53,029 nt of DNA from Winogradskyella sp. UBA3174 (lineage in GTDB: Bacteria; Bacteroidota; Bacteroidia; Flavobacteriales; Flavobacteriaceae): positions 1-53,029 of the forward strand of contig NZ_DEXW01000026.1 in NCBI RefSeq assembly GCF_002364335.1, written 5' to 3'. Under the pieces are notes generated by a model. The model searched no databases. It had not been told where the DNA came from and saw only the letters and a list, made by a program, of their open reading frames with translations. A program made the translations under genes and the position numbers. Positions 43,498 to 51,017 of this stretch are shown one piece after another (position 1 is the first letter of the stretch; each line of letters starts with the position of its first letter).

Positions 43498-43609
43498 TAA
43501 ACCGAAAGATTAACCTACTAAATAAATGCATTTCATCGAAAAATTAAGTAATTGAACTTGTTTTATAAAGGTTTTAGGTATATTCATTTCCCCTAAATCA
43601 CCTAAAATC

Positions 43610-43846
43610 ATGAAACCTACCTTTAATAAAGCATTACCTTGCTCCGTCTTTGGGCACAATTATATAAGAACGAAAACAAATATAGATTATACTTTAGAGC
43701 TCACTTGTTCGCATTGCGATGCGGTCGTTGTTACAGATCGTAATGGGAATTTTGATTCTATTACGGTTTCTAATACTCAAATTAAAGATACAATGCAAGA
43801 GTTGTATCGTCTTATACATCGCTTTCAGAAAGCAAAAGTTTCTTAA
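43610..43846 (+). CDS. Small zinc-ribbon protein, paralogue 3 (DUF1660-like)
   Basis: Seventy-eight residues: LPCSVFGHNYIRT, YTLELTCSHCDAVVV and DRNGNFDSITVSNTQIKDTM with a basic C-terminus. It keeps C-x3-GH and C-x2-C and the NG turn of the two genes at 37.4 and 37.7 kb, but is more diverged. It lies alone between the MbnP/MbnH operon and the SUF operon. A TTG-N18-TATATTCA pair upstream is a weak promoter candidate. Confidence 0.7.
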   Translation: MKPTFNKALPCSVFGHNYIRTKTNIDYTLELTCSHCDAVVVTDRNGNFDSITVSNTQIKDTMQELYRLIHRFQKAKVS

Positions 43847-43947
43847 ATAGAGAGCCTTTCGACCTCGTTTAACATCCATAACTAAAATCTATAATAAACA
43901 TATCCTAATATAATGTTAGGACCCATGGTCAAAAGAGACTTATATTG

Positions 43948-43970
43948 TATCTTCGCACTCTATTTAGAGT
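43948..43970 (+). promoter_or_regulatory. Putative SUF promoter with 5'-terminal hairpin
   Basis: TATCTTCG (43948-43955, 7 of 8 to TAnnTTTG) is followed at once by ACTCT-ATTT-AGAGT (43957-43970), a perfect five-pair stem at the predicted transcript start. The palindrome could also be an operator for an iron or Fe-S regulator. No Rrf2/IscR gene is adjacent. Confidence 0.4.
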
Positions 43971-43986
43971 AAATCTACATAAGAAT

Positions 43987-44316
43987 ATGATAAAAGTTTC
44001 GGAAACAGCTAAAAAGAAAGTCGTCGAGTTAATGACTGACGATGGCTTTAACCCAACAAACGACTTCGTTAGAGTTGGCGTAAAAAGTGGAGGGTGTTCT
44101 GGTCTATCCTATGATTTAAAATTCGATAACACACAAGCCGAAGAAGATAAAGTTTTTGAAGATAATGGTGTAAAAATTATTATTGACAAAAAGAGCTTCT
44201 TATACCTTATTGGTACCACACTAGAATATTCTGGAGGATTAAACGGAGCAGGTTTCGTTTTTAACAATCCGAATGCTAATCGTACTTGTGGATGTGGTGA
44301 GAGTTTTTCGCTTTAA
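43987..44316 (+). CDS. sufA: A-type Fe-S carrier (HesB/IscA family)
   Basis: Starting at ATG 43987 the protein is about 109 residues, the normal length; the frame open to 43945 is not needed. The three ligand cysteines are in GGCSGLSYDL and RTCGCGES. It accepts and delivers Fe-S clusters. It leads the SUF operon, 48 bases before sufB. I assign sufA by context; the protein itself could be called erpA or iscA. Confidence 0.9.
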   Translation: MIKVSETAKKKVVELMTDDGFNPTNDFVRVGVKSGGCSGLSYDLKFDNTQAEEDKVFEDNGVKIIIDKKSFLYLIGTTLEYSGGLNGAGFVFNNPNANRTCGCGESFSL

Positions 44317-44364
44317 TCCCATCCAACTTTCCCTAAGGGAAAAAGTTTTAAAAGAGAATTAAAT

Positions 44365-45813
44365 ATGATTAAATATACAGAAGACGATTTAAGGGAAGAA
44401 CTAAAAACCAAAGAATACGAATATGGTTTTTTTACAGATATTGAATCTGAAACATTTCCTATTGGATTAAATGAAGATATCGTTCGTGCTATTTCTAAGA
44501 AAAAAAATGAGCCAGAATGGATGACAGAATGGAGATTGGATGCCTTTAAAGTCTGGAAAGAAATGACTGAGCCAGAGTGGGCAAATGTTAATTACAAGAA
44601 ACCAGATTTTCAGGCAATAGCCTATTATTCTGCACCAGTAGCTATTGATCCTAATAAAACATTAGACGATGTAGATCCAGATTTATTAGCGATGTACAAA
44701 AAGCTAGGTATCTCAGTAGATGAACAGAAGAAAATGAACAATGTCGCAATGGATATTGTTGTAGATTCTGTTTCTGTAGCTACTACATTTAAAAAGACCT
44801 TATCTGAAAAAGGTATTATTTTTATGAGTATTTCAGAAGCCATTAAAGAGCATCCAGAACTTGTGAGAAAATATATTGGTTCAATCGTACCAACCAAAGA
44901 CAACTTTTACGCGGCTTTAAATTCAGCAGTATTTAGTGACGGCTCTTTCTGTTATATTCCAAAAGGTGTCAAATGCCCTATGGAATTATCAACTTACTTC
45001 AGAATCAACCAAGGAGGTACAGGTCAATTTGAACGCACCTTACTTATTGCAGATGAAGGCAGTTATGTTAGTTATTTAGAAGGTTGTACAGCACCTAGTA
45101 GAGACGAAAATCAATTACATGCAGCCGTTGTTGAGTTAATTGCTATGGATGATGCTGAAATAAAATATTCAACAGTTCAAAATTGGTATCCAGGAAATGC
45201 TGAAGGCAAAGGTGGTGTTTACAATTTTGTAACGAAAAGAGGCCTTTGTGAGAAAAACGCAAAAATTTCTTGGACACAAGTTGAAACCGGTTCTGCTGTA
45301 ACATGGAAATATCCTAGTTGTATCTTAAAAGGTGATAATTCAGTTGGTGAATTTTATTCTATTGCTGTCACTAATAATTATCAGCAAGCAGATACGGGTA
45401 CAAAAATGATTCACTTAGGTAAAAACACGAAATCAACGATTATTTCTAAAGGTGTTTCAGCTGGTAAATCACAAAACTCTTATAGAGGATTAGTGCAAAT
45501 TGGTTCGCGTGCAGATAACGCTCGTAACTTTTCACAATGTGATAGCTTACTAATGGGTAATGAATGTGGTGCGCACACCTTCCCTTATATTGAGGCAAAA
45601 AATAAAACTGCTAAAATAGAGCACGAAGCGACTACAAGTAAAATTGGTGAAGACCAAATTTTTTACTGTAACCAACGTGGTATTGATACAGAAAAAGCCA
45701 TTGCACTTATTGTTAATGGATTTAGTAAAGATGTGTTGAATAAATTACCTATGGAATTTGCTGTTGAAGCTCGAAAATTATTGGAAATTAGTTTAGAAGG
45801 CAGTGTAGGCTAA
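44365..45813 (+). CDS. sufB: Fe-S cluster scaffold subunit SufB
   Basis: SufB with SufC and SufD builds Fe-S clusters. Length 482 and motifs agree: EWMTEWRLDAFKVWK at the N-terminus, SDGSFCYIPKGVKCPMELSTYFRIN, SYLEGCTAPS, and HEATTSKIGEDQIFYCNQRGID with the functional Cys in the beta-helix region. Cytoplasmic. It is followed by a lipoprotein gene before sufC, an unusual insertion. Confidence 0.97.
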   Translation: MIKYTEDDLREELKTKEYEYGFFTDIESETFPIGLNEDIVRAISKKKNEPEWMTEWRLDAFKVWKEMTEPEWANVNYKKPDFQAIAYYSAPVAIDPNKTLDDVDPDLLAMYKKLGISVDEQKKMNNVAMDIVVDSVSVATTFKKTLSEKGIIFMSISEAIKEHPELVRKYIGSIVPTKDNFYAALNSAVFSDGSFCYIPKGVKCPMELSTYFRINQGGTGQFERTLLIADEGSYVSYLEGCTAPSRDENQLHAAVVELIAMDDAEIKYSTVQNWYPGNAEGKGGVYNFVTKRGLCEKNAKISWTQVETGSAVTWKYPSCILKGDNSVGEFYSIAVTNNYQQADTGTKMIHLGKNTKSTIISKGVSAGKSQNSYRGLVQIGSRADNARNFSQCDSLLMGNECGAHTFPYIEAKNKTAKIEHEATTSKIGEDQIFYCNQRGIDTEKAIALIVNGFSKDVLNKLPMEFAVEARKLLEISLEGSVG

Positions 45814-45882
45814 ACCAGAGATAAATATTCTGTCATTCTGATTAAACTAGAGATGTCGCTTATAAATTATAATTATTTGAAG

Positions 45883-46290
45883 ATGAAAAAAATCAATCTT
45901 ATTATTATCATAGCTTTGGTTTTCTTTGCTTGTAAAAACGAAGCAAAATCTGAAGTAGATTTAGAAGATAATCGTTCAAAATCTTTCGATCAAAATGATG
46001 GTTTAGTAACCATGAAAGGTGAATACGTATATTATGCAGATGCTGCTGTTTTTCAAACTTCTAACGAAATCTATGGAGTCGTAATAGATGATAATTTACA
46101 ACTTTTAGAGAAACAAGTTAGGCCCTTTAAAAAAGAAGCAACAGACATGGTTCCTATAACTGTACGTGTTAGGAAATTTGAAAAACCCAAAGACGAAGAA
46201 GGGTGGCAATATAGGGTAGAAATAAAAGAAATATTAAAGGTGGAAGCACCTGACCCTAGTAAAAAAGATGTTATAAAATTAGCAAACTAA
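45883..46290 (+). CDS. Lipoprotein of unknown function inside the SUF operon
   Basis: ATG 45883 starts a lipoprotein signal (MKKINLI, hydrophobic, FFAC); the open frame to 45853 adds a poor N-terminus. The mature ~115 residues include GLVTMKGEYVYYADAAVFQT and KFEKPKDEEGWQYRVEIKEI, a beta-rich OB-like pattern as in NlpE-type or DUF4920-like lipoproteins. No cysteines remain after the lipid Cys. It lies four bases before sufC, thus cotranscribed, but an envelope protein has no evident role in Fe-S assembly. Confidence 0.75.
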   Translation: MKKINLIIIIALVFFACKNEAKSEVDLEDNRSKSFDQNDGLVTMKGEYVYYADAAVFQTSNEIYGVVIDDNLQLLEKQVRPFKKEATDMVPITVRVRKFEKPKDEEGWQYRVEIKEILKVEAPDPSKKDVIKLAN

Positions 46291-46294
46291 GATT

Positions 46295-47047
46295 ATGTTA
46301 AAAATAAATAATTTACATGCAAGTGTAGACGATAAAGGTATTTTAAGAGGAATTAATCTTGAGGTAAAACCAGGAGAAATTCACGCAATAATGGGCCCTA
46401 ATGGTTCGGGTAAAAGTACGTTAGCTTCTGTAATTGCTGGTAAAGAAGAGTATGAAGTTACCGAAGGTACTATTTTACTCGAAGGTGACGATATTGAAGA
46501 ATTATCTGCAGAAGAACGCGCACACAAAGGTATATTCTTATCGTTTCAATATCCTATAGAAATTCCTGGAGTTAGTGTCACTAACTTTATGAAAACTGCC
46601 ATCAACGAAACTCGTAAAGCAAAAGGTTTAGAGGATATGCCAGCTAAAGATATGCTGAAAATGATTCGTGAAAAATCTGAACTATTAGAGATAGATCGTA
46701 AATTCTTATCAAGATCTTTAAACGAAGGTTTTTCTGGTGGAGAAAAGAAACGTAACGAAATTTTTCAGATGGCAATGTTAGAGCCAAAACTTGCCATATT
46801 AGATGAGACTGATTCTGGACTAGATATAGATGCACTTCGTATTGTAGCCAATGGTGTAAATAAATTAAAATCTAAAGATAATGCTGTCATTGTAATTACA
46901 CACTACCAGCGTTTATTAGATCATATTGTACCAGATTTTGTTCATGTTTTACACAATGGGAAAATCGTAAAATCTGGTGGTAAAGAATTAGCACATGAGT
47001 TAGAAGCTAAAGGTTACGATTGGATTAAGGAAGAAGCAAACGCTTAA
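46295..47047 (+). CDS. sufC: SUF ATPase SufC
   Basis: An ABC-type cytoplasmic ATPase of 250 residues. Walker A GPNGSGKST is at 34-42, followed by the Q-loop segment LSFQYPIEIPGVS, the signature EGFSGGEKKRNEIFQM, Walker B LAILDETDSGLD and the His switch VITHYQR. It drives the conformational change of SufBCD. The signature with EKKRNE is specific to SufC. Confidence 0.98.
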   Translation: MLKINNLHASVDDKGILRGINLEVKPGEIHAIMGPNGSGKSTLASVIAGKEEYEVTEGTILLEGDDIEELSAEERAHKGIFLSFQYPIEIPGVSVTNFMKTAINETRKAKGLEDMPAKDMLKMIREKSELLEIDRKFLSRSLNEGFSGGEKKRNEIFQMAMLEPKLAILDETDSGLDIDALRIVANGVNKLKSKDNAVIVITHYQRLLDHIVPDFVHVLHNGKIVKSGGKELAHELEAKGYDWIKEEANA

Positions 47048-47118
47048 CGCTAGTTGCAGTATTCAGTTTACAGTTGCTTACTATATTCAGATTACCTAAT
47101 AAATTAATTTAGTTTGTT

Positions 47119-47190
47119 ATTTCTGCGAAACCAGGAATTCAATAAAAACAACTAGATAACATTAAAAGATTCTTGCTTTCGCAGGAATGA
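47119..47190. repeat. Palindromic dispersed repeat between sufC and sufD
   Basis: The arm ATTTCTGCGAAACCAGGAAT (47119-47138) is inverted as ATTCTTGCTTTCGCAGGAAT (47169-47188) with a few mismatches around a ~30-base loop. CTGCTTTCGCAGGAAT elements are familiar intergenic repeats in flavobacterial genomes. It fills the 150-base gap in an otherwise tight operon and could form a hairpin in the mRNA. Confidence 0.55.
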
Positions 47191-47197
47191 TAGAAAT

Positions 47198-48511
47198 ATG
47201 GATTTAAAAGAAAAATTAGTATCATCATTTATGGCATTTGAAGACACAGTAGATGTGCACTCGCCTATACACGATATTCGTACTGAAGCTATAAAAACAT
47301 TTGAAAATGAAGGCTTTCCAAGCAAGAGAGAAGAAGACTGGAAATACACGTCTTTAAATTCAGTTTTAAAACACGACTACAGTGTGTTTCCTAAACATGA
47401 AAATGCATTAGAATTTAAAGATATAAATAAGTATTTTATCCATGAGATAGATGCTTACAAGATAATTTTTATAGACGGAAAATATTCATCGCATTTATCA
47501 CAAACGACACATGATGGTTTAGATGTTTGTTTAATGTCATCTGCCTTAAATAAGCCTAAATACAGATTGATTATTGAAAACTATTTCAATAAAATCGCTC
47601 CCAAAAATGGCTTGTCGTCTTTAAACACTGCATTTTCTGCGGAAGGTGCATACATCCATGTGCCAAAGAATAAGTTGGTTGAAAAACCGATTCAAATTAT
47701 ACATTTTTCAACAGGTAATGAAGCGGCTTTAATGCTTCAACCTAGAAATCTTATTGTTGTTGATGAGAATTCTCATGTTCAAATTATAGAGCGTCATCAG
47801 AGTTTAACTGATAATCCTGTTTTGACTAATAGTGTTACTGAAATATTCGCGAATAAGCGGGCTATTGTAGATTATTACAAGATTCAGAATGATAACGAAA
47901 ATGCTTCATTAATTGATAACACCTTTGTAAATCAGAAACAGGAAAGTCATGCAAAAGTGCATACCTTCTCTTTTGGTGGAAAATTGATTAGAAACAACCT
48001 CAACTTTTATCAAAATGGTGAGCGCATAGATTCTACAATGAAAGGTATTACCATTATTGGTAATAAGCAGCATGTAGATCACAACACATTAGTGCATCAT
48101 ATAGAACCTAATTGCGAAAGTCACCAAGATTATAAAGGTATTTTTACTGATAGCTCAACGGGTGTTTTTAATGGTAAGGTTGTTGTTGAAAAATTAGCAC
48201 AAAAGACTAATGCGTTTCAGTCAAACAATAATATTTTATTAAGCGATAAAGCTAGCATTAATACCAAACCTCAACTTGAGATTTTTGCAGATGATGTAAA
48301 ATGTTCTCACGGTTGTACTATTGGACAATTAGATGACAGCGCTTTGTTCTACTTACGTTCTAGAGGTATTCCAGAAAAAGAAGCAAGAGCCTTATTAATG
48401 TTTGCGTTTAGTAATAATGTTTTAGACTCAGTTAGAATTCCTGAAATTAAAAATAGAATTACTAAAATTATTGCAAATAAATTAGGTGTAAATATTGGGT
48501 TTGATTTGTAG
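47198..48511 (+). CDS. sufD: Fe-S cluster assembly subunit SufD
   Basis: SufD pairs with SufB. 437 residues with FPSKREEDWKYTSLNSVL at the N-terminus, the beta-helix core, and the C-terminal KCSHGCTIGQLDDSALFYLRSRGIPEKEARALLMFAFSNNV block with the functional His region. Cytoplasmic. It ends the first half of the SUF cluster; a hairpin terminator and three reverse-strand genes come before sufS. Confidence 0.97.
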   Translation: MDLKEKLVSSFMAFEDTVDVHSPIHDIRTEAIKTFENEGFPSKREEDWKYTSLNSVLKHDYSVFPKHENALEFKDINKYFIHEIDAYKIIFIDGKYSSHLSQTTHDGLDVCLMSSALNKPKYRLIIENYFNKIAPKNGLSSLNTAFSAEGAYIHVPKNKLVEKPIQIIHFSTGNEAALMLQPRNLIVVDENSHVQIIERHQSLTDNPVLTNSVTEIFANKRAIVDYYKIQNDNENASLIDNTFVNQKQESHAKVHTFSFGGKLIRNNLNFYQNGERIDSTMKGITIIGNKQHVDHNTLVHHIEPNCESHQDYKGIFTDSSTGVFNGKVVVEKLAQKTNAFQSNNNILLSDKASINTKPQLEIFADDVKCSHGCTIGQLDDSALFYLRSRGIPEKEARALLMFAFSNNVLDSVRIPEIKNRITKIIANKLGVNIGFDL

Positions 48512-48572
48512 TAAATCGTAAAGATCTTGCTAAGTCAGTATAAGGATTACCAAAACATTTTATAGATAATAT

Positions 48573-48609
48573 AGACCTCACAAGTTTTAAAAACCTGTGA
48601 GGTCTTATC
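48573..48609. terminator. Palindromic terminator, same family as 1183-1220
   Basis: AGACCTCACAAGTTTT and AAAACCTGTGAGGTCT form a 16-pair stem with one mismatch and almost no loop, followed by TTATCTTTT. It sits between sufD and the convergent small membrane gene. Confidence 0.8.
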
Positions 48610-48670
48610 TTTTAATAACAAAACGATTGCTAATCGGTAATCGCATTCTTTTCAAAAAAACTACATCACC

Positions 48671-48850
48671 TTATGATTCACATTGCTTAAATTTTTGATA
48701 GAAATAGGTTGGGATAAATCCGAAATTAAGAAACAAGAAACCAATAAAAACAATAATGCCTCTATATGGCCAAGTTAGGAATTCAAACATAGCACCAATC
48801 CCAAGGATAAAAAAAGTTAAAAAGCCTAAAACGTAAAATAATTTTTTCAT
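48671..48850 (-). CDS. Two-helix membrane protein with WPY motif
   Basis: ATG 48850 gives 59 residues: MKKLFYVLGFLTFFILGIG, then MFEFLTWPYRGIIVFIG and FGFIPTYFYQKF. Two membrane helices flank TWPY. It aligns with the C-terminal half of the next gene (HWPY, same spacing to P-x2-FY), so the two share a module. It is last in the PadR transcript. The frame to 48898 overlaps the previous gene and is not needed. Confidence 0.65.
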   Translation of the reverse strand: MKKLFYVLGFLTFFILGIGAMFEFLTWPYRGIIVFIGFLFLNFGFIPTYFYQKFKQCES

Positions 48851-48860
48851 AGTTTTTAAT

Positions 48861-49289
48861 TTAAGAAAATTTATGAATAGATGTTTTATAGCCCGCATAA
48901 AAAATAACTGGAACTAGTAAGAAGGCAAAAATTAAAATTGCTAAAGTCAACAAAGCACTTGCATAAGGCCAGTGCATTATTTTAAATAACATACCAAGAA
49001 CCAATAACAAAACCATAGCTAAACCAAGAGAAATTTTTAGTCTATTAAGAACCACTCTTTCTTTAGCAAACTTCTGTCTGTTCGTTTCTAACTGTAAATT
49101 TTGAAAACTAGCATAGCCACCAAACTTCTGCAAAGCTTCTTGATATAATTCATTGAAGTCGTTAGAGTCCTGGTTTTCAATATACGTGCTAATATGATCA
49201 ACTAAATCTTCTTGAAGCGCTTTAGATTTTACGCCATAAAGTTTTAAACTGTTCTCTATAAAATCTATATGTTTTTCTGATAATTGCAT
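48861..49289 (-). CDS. PadR-linked membrane protein, DUF1700/permease-prefix-like
   Basis: The N-terminal ~75 residues are soluble and helical (LSEKHIDFIENSLKLYG, LQEDLVDHISTYIENQ, ALQKFGGYASFQN), like the prefix domains next to PadR regulators. Two membrane helices (about 82-102 and 109-130) follow, with LFKIMHWPYASALL and VPVIFYAGYK. Its ATG overlaps the padR stop (TAATG), a translationally coupled pair. The hydrophobic hairpin resembles that of GldL at motif level only. Function unknown. Confidence 0.75.
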   Translation of the reverse strand: MQLSEKHIDFIENSLKLYGVKSKALQEDLVDHISTYIENQDSNDFNELYQEALQKFGGYASFQNLQLETNRQKFAKERVVLNRLKISLGLAMVLLLVLGMLFKIMHWPYASALLTLAILIFAFLLVPVIFYAGYKTSIHKFS

Positions 49290-49624
49290 TATGTGGTTAG
49301 TTTAGTGTTAAAAATTGTGTTTAACGTATCTATAAAATCATTAATTTCTGTGGTAACCTCCATAACTTTTTGTTTTCCGGTTTTAGTAACGTTATAGTAT
49401 TTTCTAACACGTTTGCCAATAAATACTTTTTCGATTTCCAAAACACCTTGTGCTTCTAGTTTATGAAGAATAGGATATAAAGCTCCTTCTGAAATATCAA
49501 TTTTTCCTGAGGTCATTTTTTTTACTTCCTGTGTAATCTCATAACCATACATTTTACCGTTATTATTTATAAGGGTTAAGATGATAGGTTGCAACGTTCC
49601 TTTTGTTAATTCTTTACTATACAT
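49289..49624 (-). CDS. PadR-family transcriptional regulator
   Basis: A winged-helix protein of about 111 residues: KGTLQPIILTLINNNGKMYGYEITQEV, ISEGALYPILHKLEAQGVLE and RKYYNVTKTGKQKV are diagnostic. ATG 49624 is chosen because the promoter and operator occupy the longer part to 49639. It is probably an autorepressor of its own operon with the two membrane proteins. The inducer is unknown; PadR relatives often respond to membrane-active drugs or phenolic compounds. Confidence 0.93.
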   Translation of the reverse strand: MYSKELTKGTLQPIILTLINNNGKMYGYEITQEVKKMTSGKIDISEGALYPILHKLEAQGVLEIEKVFIGKRVRKYYNVTKTGKQKVMEVTTEINDFIDTLNTIFNTKLTT

Positions 49625-49628
49625 ATTA

Positions 49629-49659
49629 CAAATATACATTTATATAAAATGTATCCTAA
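49629..49659 (-). promoter_or_regulatory. padR promoter with embedded palindromic operator
   Basis: On the minus strand TATATTTG (49629-49636) is an exact -7 element and TTAG (49656-49659) lies at a 19-base spacing. The palindrome ATACATTT-ATATA-AAATGTAT (49634-49654) fills the spacer. The -7 ends four bases before the padR ATG at 49624, so the mRNA is probably leaderless. Confidence 0.65.
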
Positions 49660-49732
49660 TAAAATGTAAAAATATTATAGCTCTATACTATTAAACCCTT
49701 CTTATATATTTCACTATAAACACAATGCTTTG

Positions 49733-49740
49733 TATCTTTG
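49733..49740 (+). promoter_or_regulatory. -7 promoter element of sufS
   Basis: TATCTTTG (exact) lies 18 bases before ATG 49759 and three before ATG 49744. It gives the second half of the SUF cluster its own promoter. Confidence 0.55.
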
Positions 49741-49758
49741 TATATGGAATTAGAACTT

Positions 49759-50973
49759 ATGCTAGACGTAAAAAAAATAAGAAAAGACTTTCCAATACTA
49801 AACAGAACAGTAAACGGAAAACCACTCATCTATTTTGATAATGCTGCAACATCACAAACACCAAAACAGGTCATTGATGTTATTGTAGATTATTATAGTA
49901 ATTACAATGCAAATATTCATAGAGGTGTTCATACTTTAAGCCAAGAAGCAACTGATGCTTATGAGCAAGCTCGTATTAAAATTCAGAAACATTTTAATGC
50001 CAAGCATCCTTACGAGATTATTTACACTGCTGGTACAACAGACAGTATTAATCTAGTTGCTAGTGGGTTTTCTTCACTTCTTAAAAAAGGAGATGAAATT
50101 TTAGTTTCGGCTTTAGAGCATCATAGTAATATTGTGCCTTGGCAAATGTTAAGTGAGCGCACAGGTGCAATTTTAAAAGTCATTCCTATGAATGAAGATG
50201 GTGATCTTATCCTCTCAGAGTTTGATGACCTTCTAAATAATAAAACAAAACTTGTTTTTGTTAATCATATTTCTAATGCTTTAGGAACTATTAATCCTAT
50301 CGAATATATGATTGAAAAAGCACATGCTATCGGAGCTGCCGTTTTAGTAGATGGCGCACAATCTTGTCCTCACCTAAAACCAGATGTACAAGCTTTAGAT
50401 GTTGATTTCTATGTTTGCTCTGCGCATAAAATTTGTGGCCCAACAGGTGTTGGTATGCTTTATGGAAAAGAGGAATGGTTGAATAAATTACCACCATACC
50501 AAGGAGGAGGCGAAATGATTGCTGAAGTCACTTTCGAAAAAACAACCTACGCAGGTTTGCCTCATAAGTATGAAGCTGGTACACCTAACGTTTCTGGAGG
50601 TATTGCTTTCGGTGCAGCTTTAGATTATATGAATAGTATCGGGTTTGATGCTATCGCTAAATATGAGCACGAGCTTTTAGAATACGCAACGGAGCAGTTA
50701 AAGCAAATTGAAGGTTTAAAGATTTATGGTACAGCCAAAGAAAAAACATCAGTCATATCTTTTAATGTTAGCTCCATTCATCCTTACGATATTGGTACTA
50801 TATTAGACAAAATGGGCATTGCCGTGCGTACAGGTCATCATTGCGCACAACCTATTATGGATTTTTATAAAATACCAGGAACTATTAGAGCTTCTTTTAT
50901 GTTTTATAATACTAAAGAAGAAATAGATACTTTTATTACTGCATTAAAAAAAGCAGTAATGATGCTATCTTAA
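49759..50973 (+). CDS. sufS: Cysteine desulfurase SufS
   Basis: A class-V PLP enzyme of about 404 residues that takes sulfur from cysteine. PLP Lys is in CSAHKICGPTGVG, catalytic Cys in RTGHHCAQPIM, substrate motifs YFDNAATSQTPKQV and EHHSNIVPWQ. MLDVKKIRKDFPIL is the family N-terminus, so I chose ATG 49759; an in-frame ATG at 49744 is possible. It transfers persulfide to SufE, encoded downstream. Confidence 0.96.
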   Translation: MLDVKKIRKDFPILNRTVNGKPLIYFDNAATSQTPKQVIDVIVDYYSNYNANIHRGVHTLSQEATDAYEQARIKIQKHFNAKHPYEIIYTAGTTDSINLVASGFSSLLKKGDEILVSALEHHSNIVPWQMLSERTGAILKVIPMNEDGDLILSEFDDLLNNKTKLVFVNHISNALGTINPIEYMIEKAHAIGAAVLVDGAQSCPHLKPDVQALDVDFYVCSAHKICGPTGVGMLYGKEEWLNKLPPYQGGGEMIAEVTFEKTTYAGLPHKYEAGTPNVSGGIAFGAALDYMNSIGFDAIAKYEHELLEYATEQLKQIEGLKIYGTAKEKTSVISFNVSSIHPYDIGTILDKMGIAVRTGHHCAQPIMDFYKIPGTIRASFMFYNTKEEIDTFITALKKAVMMLS

Positions 50974-51017
50974 GTTTTGGCATTAAAAATGCAACTTATT
51001 TAACAGACAACATAAAA

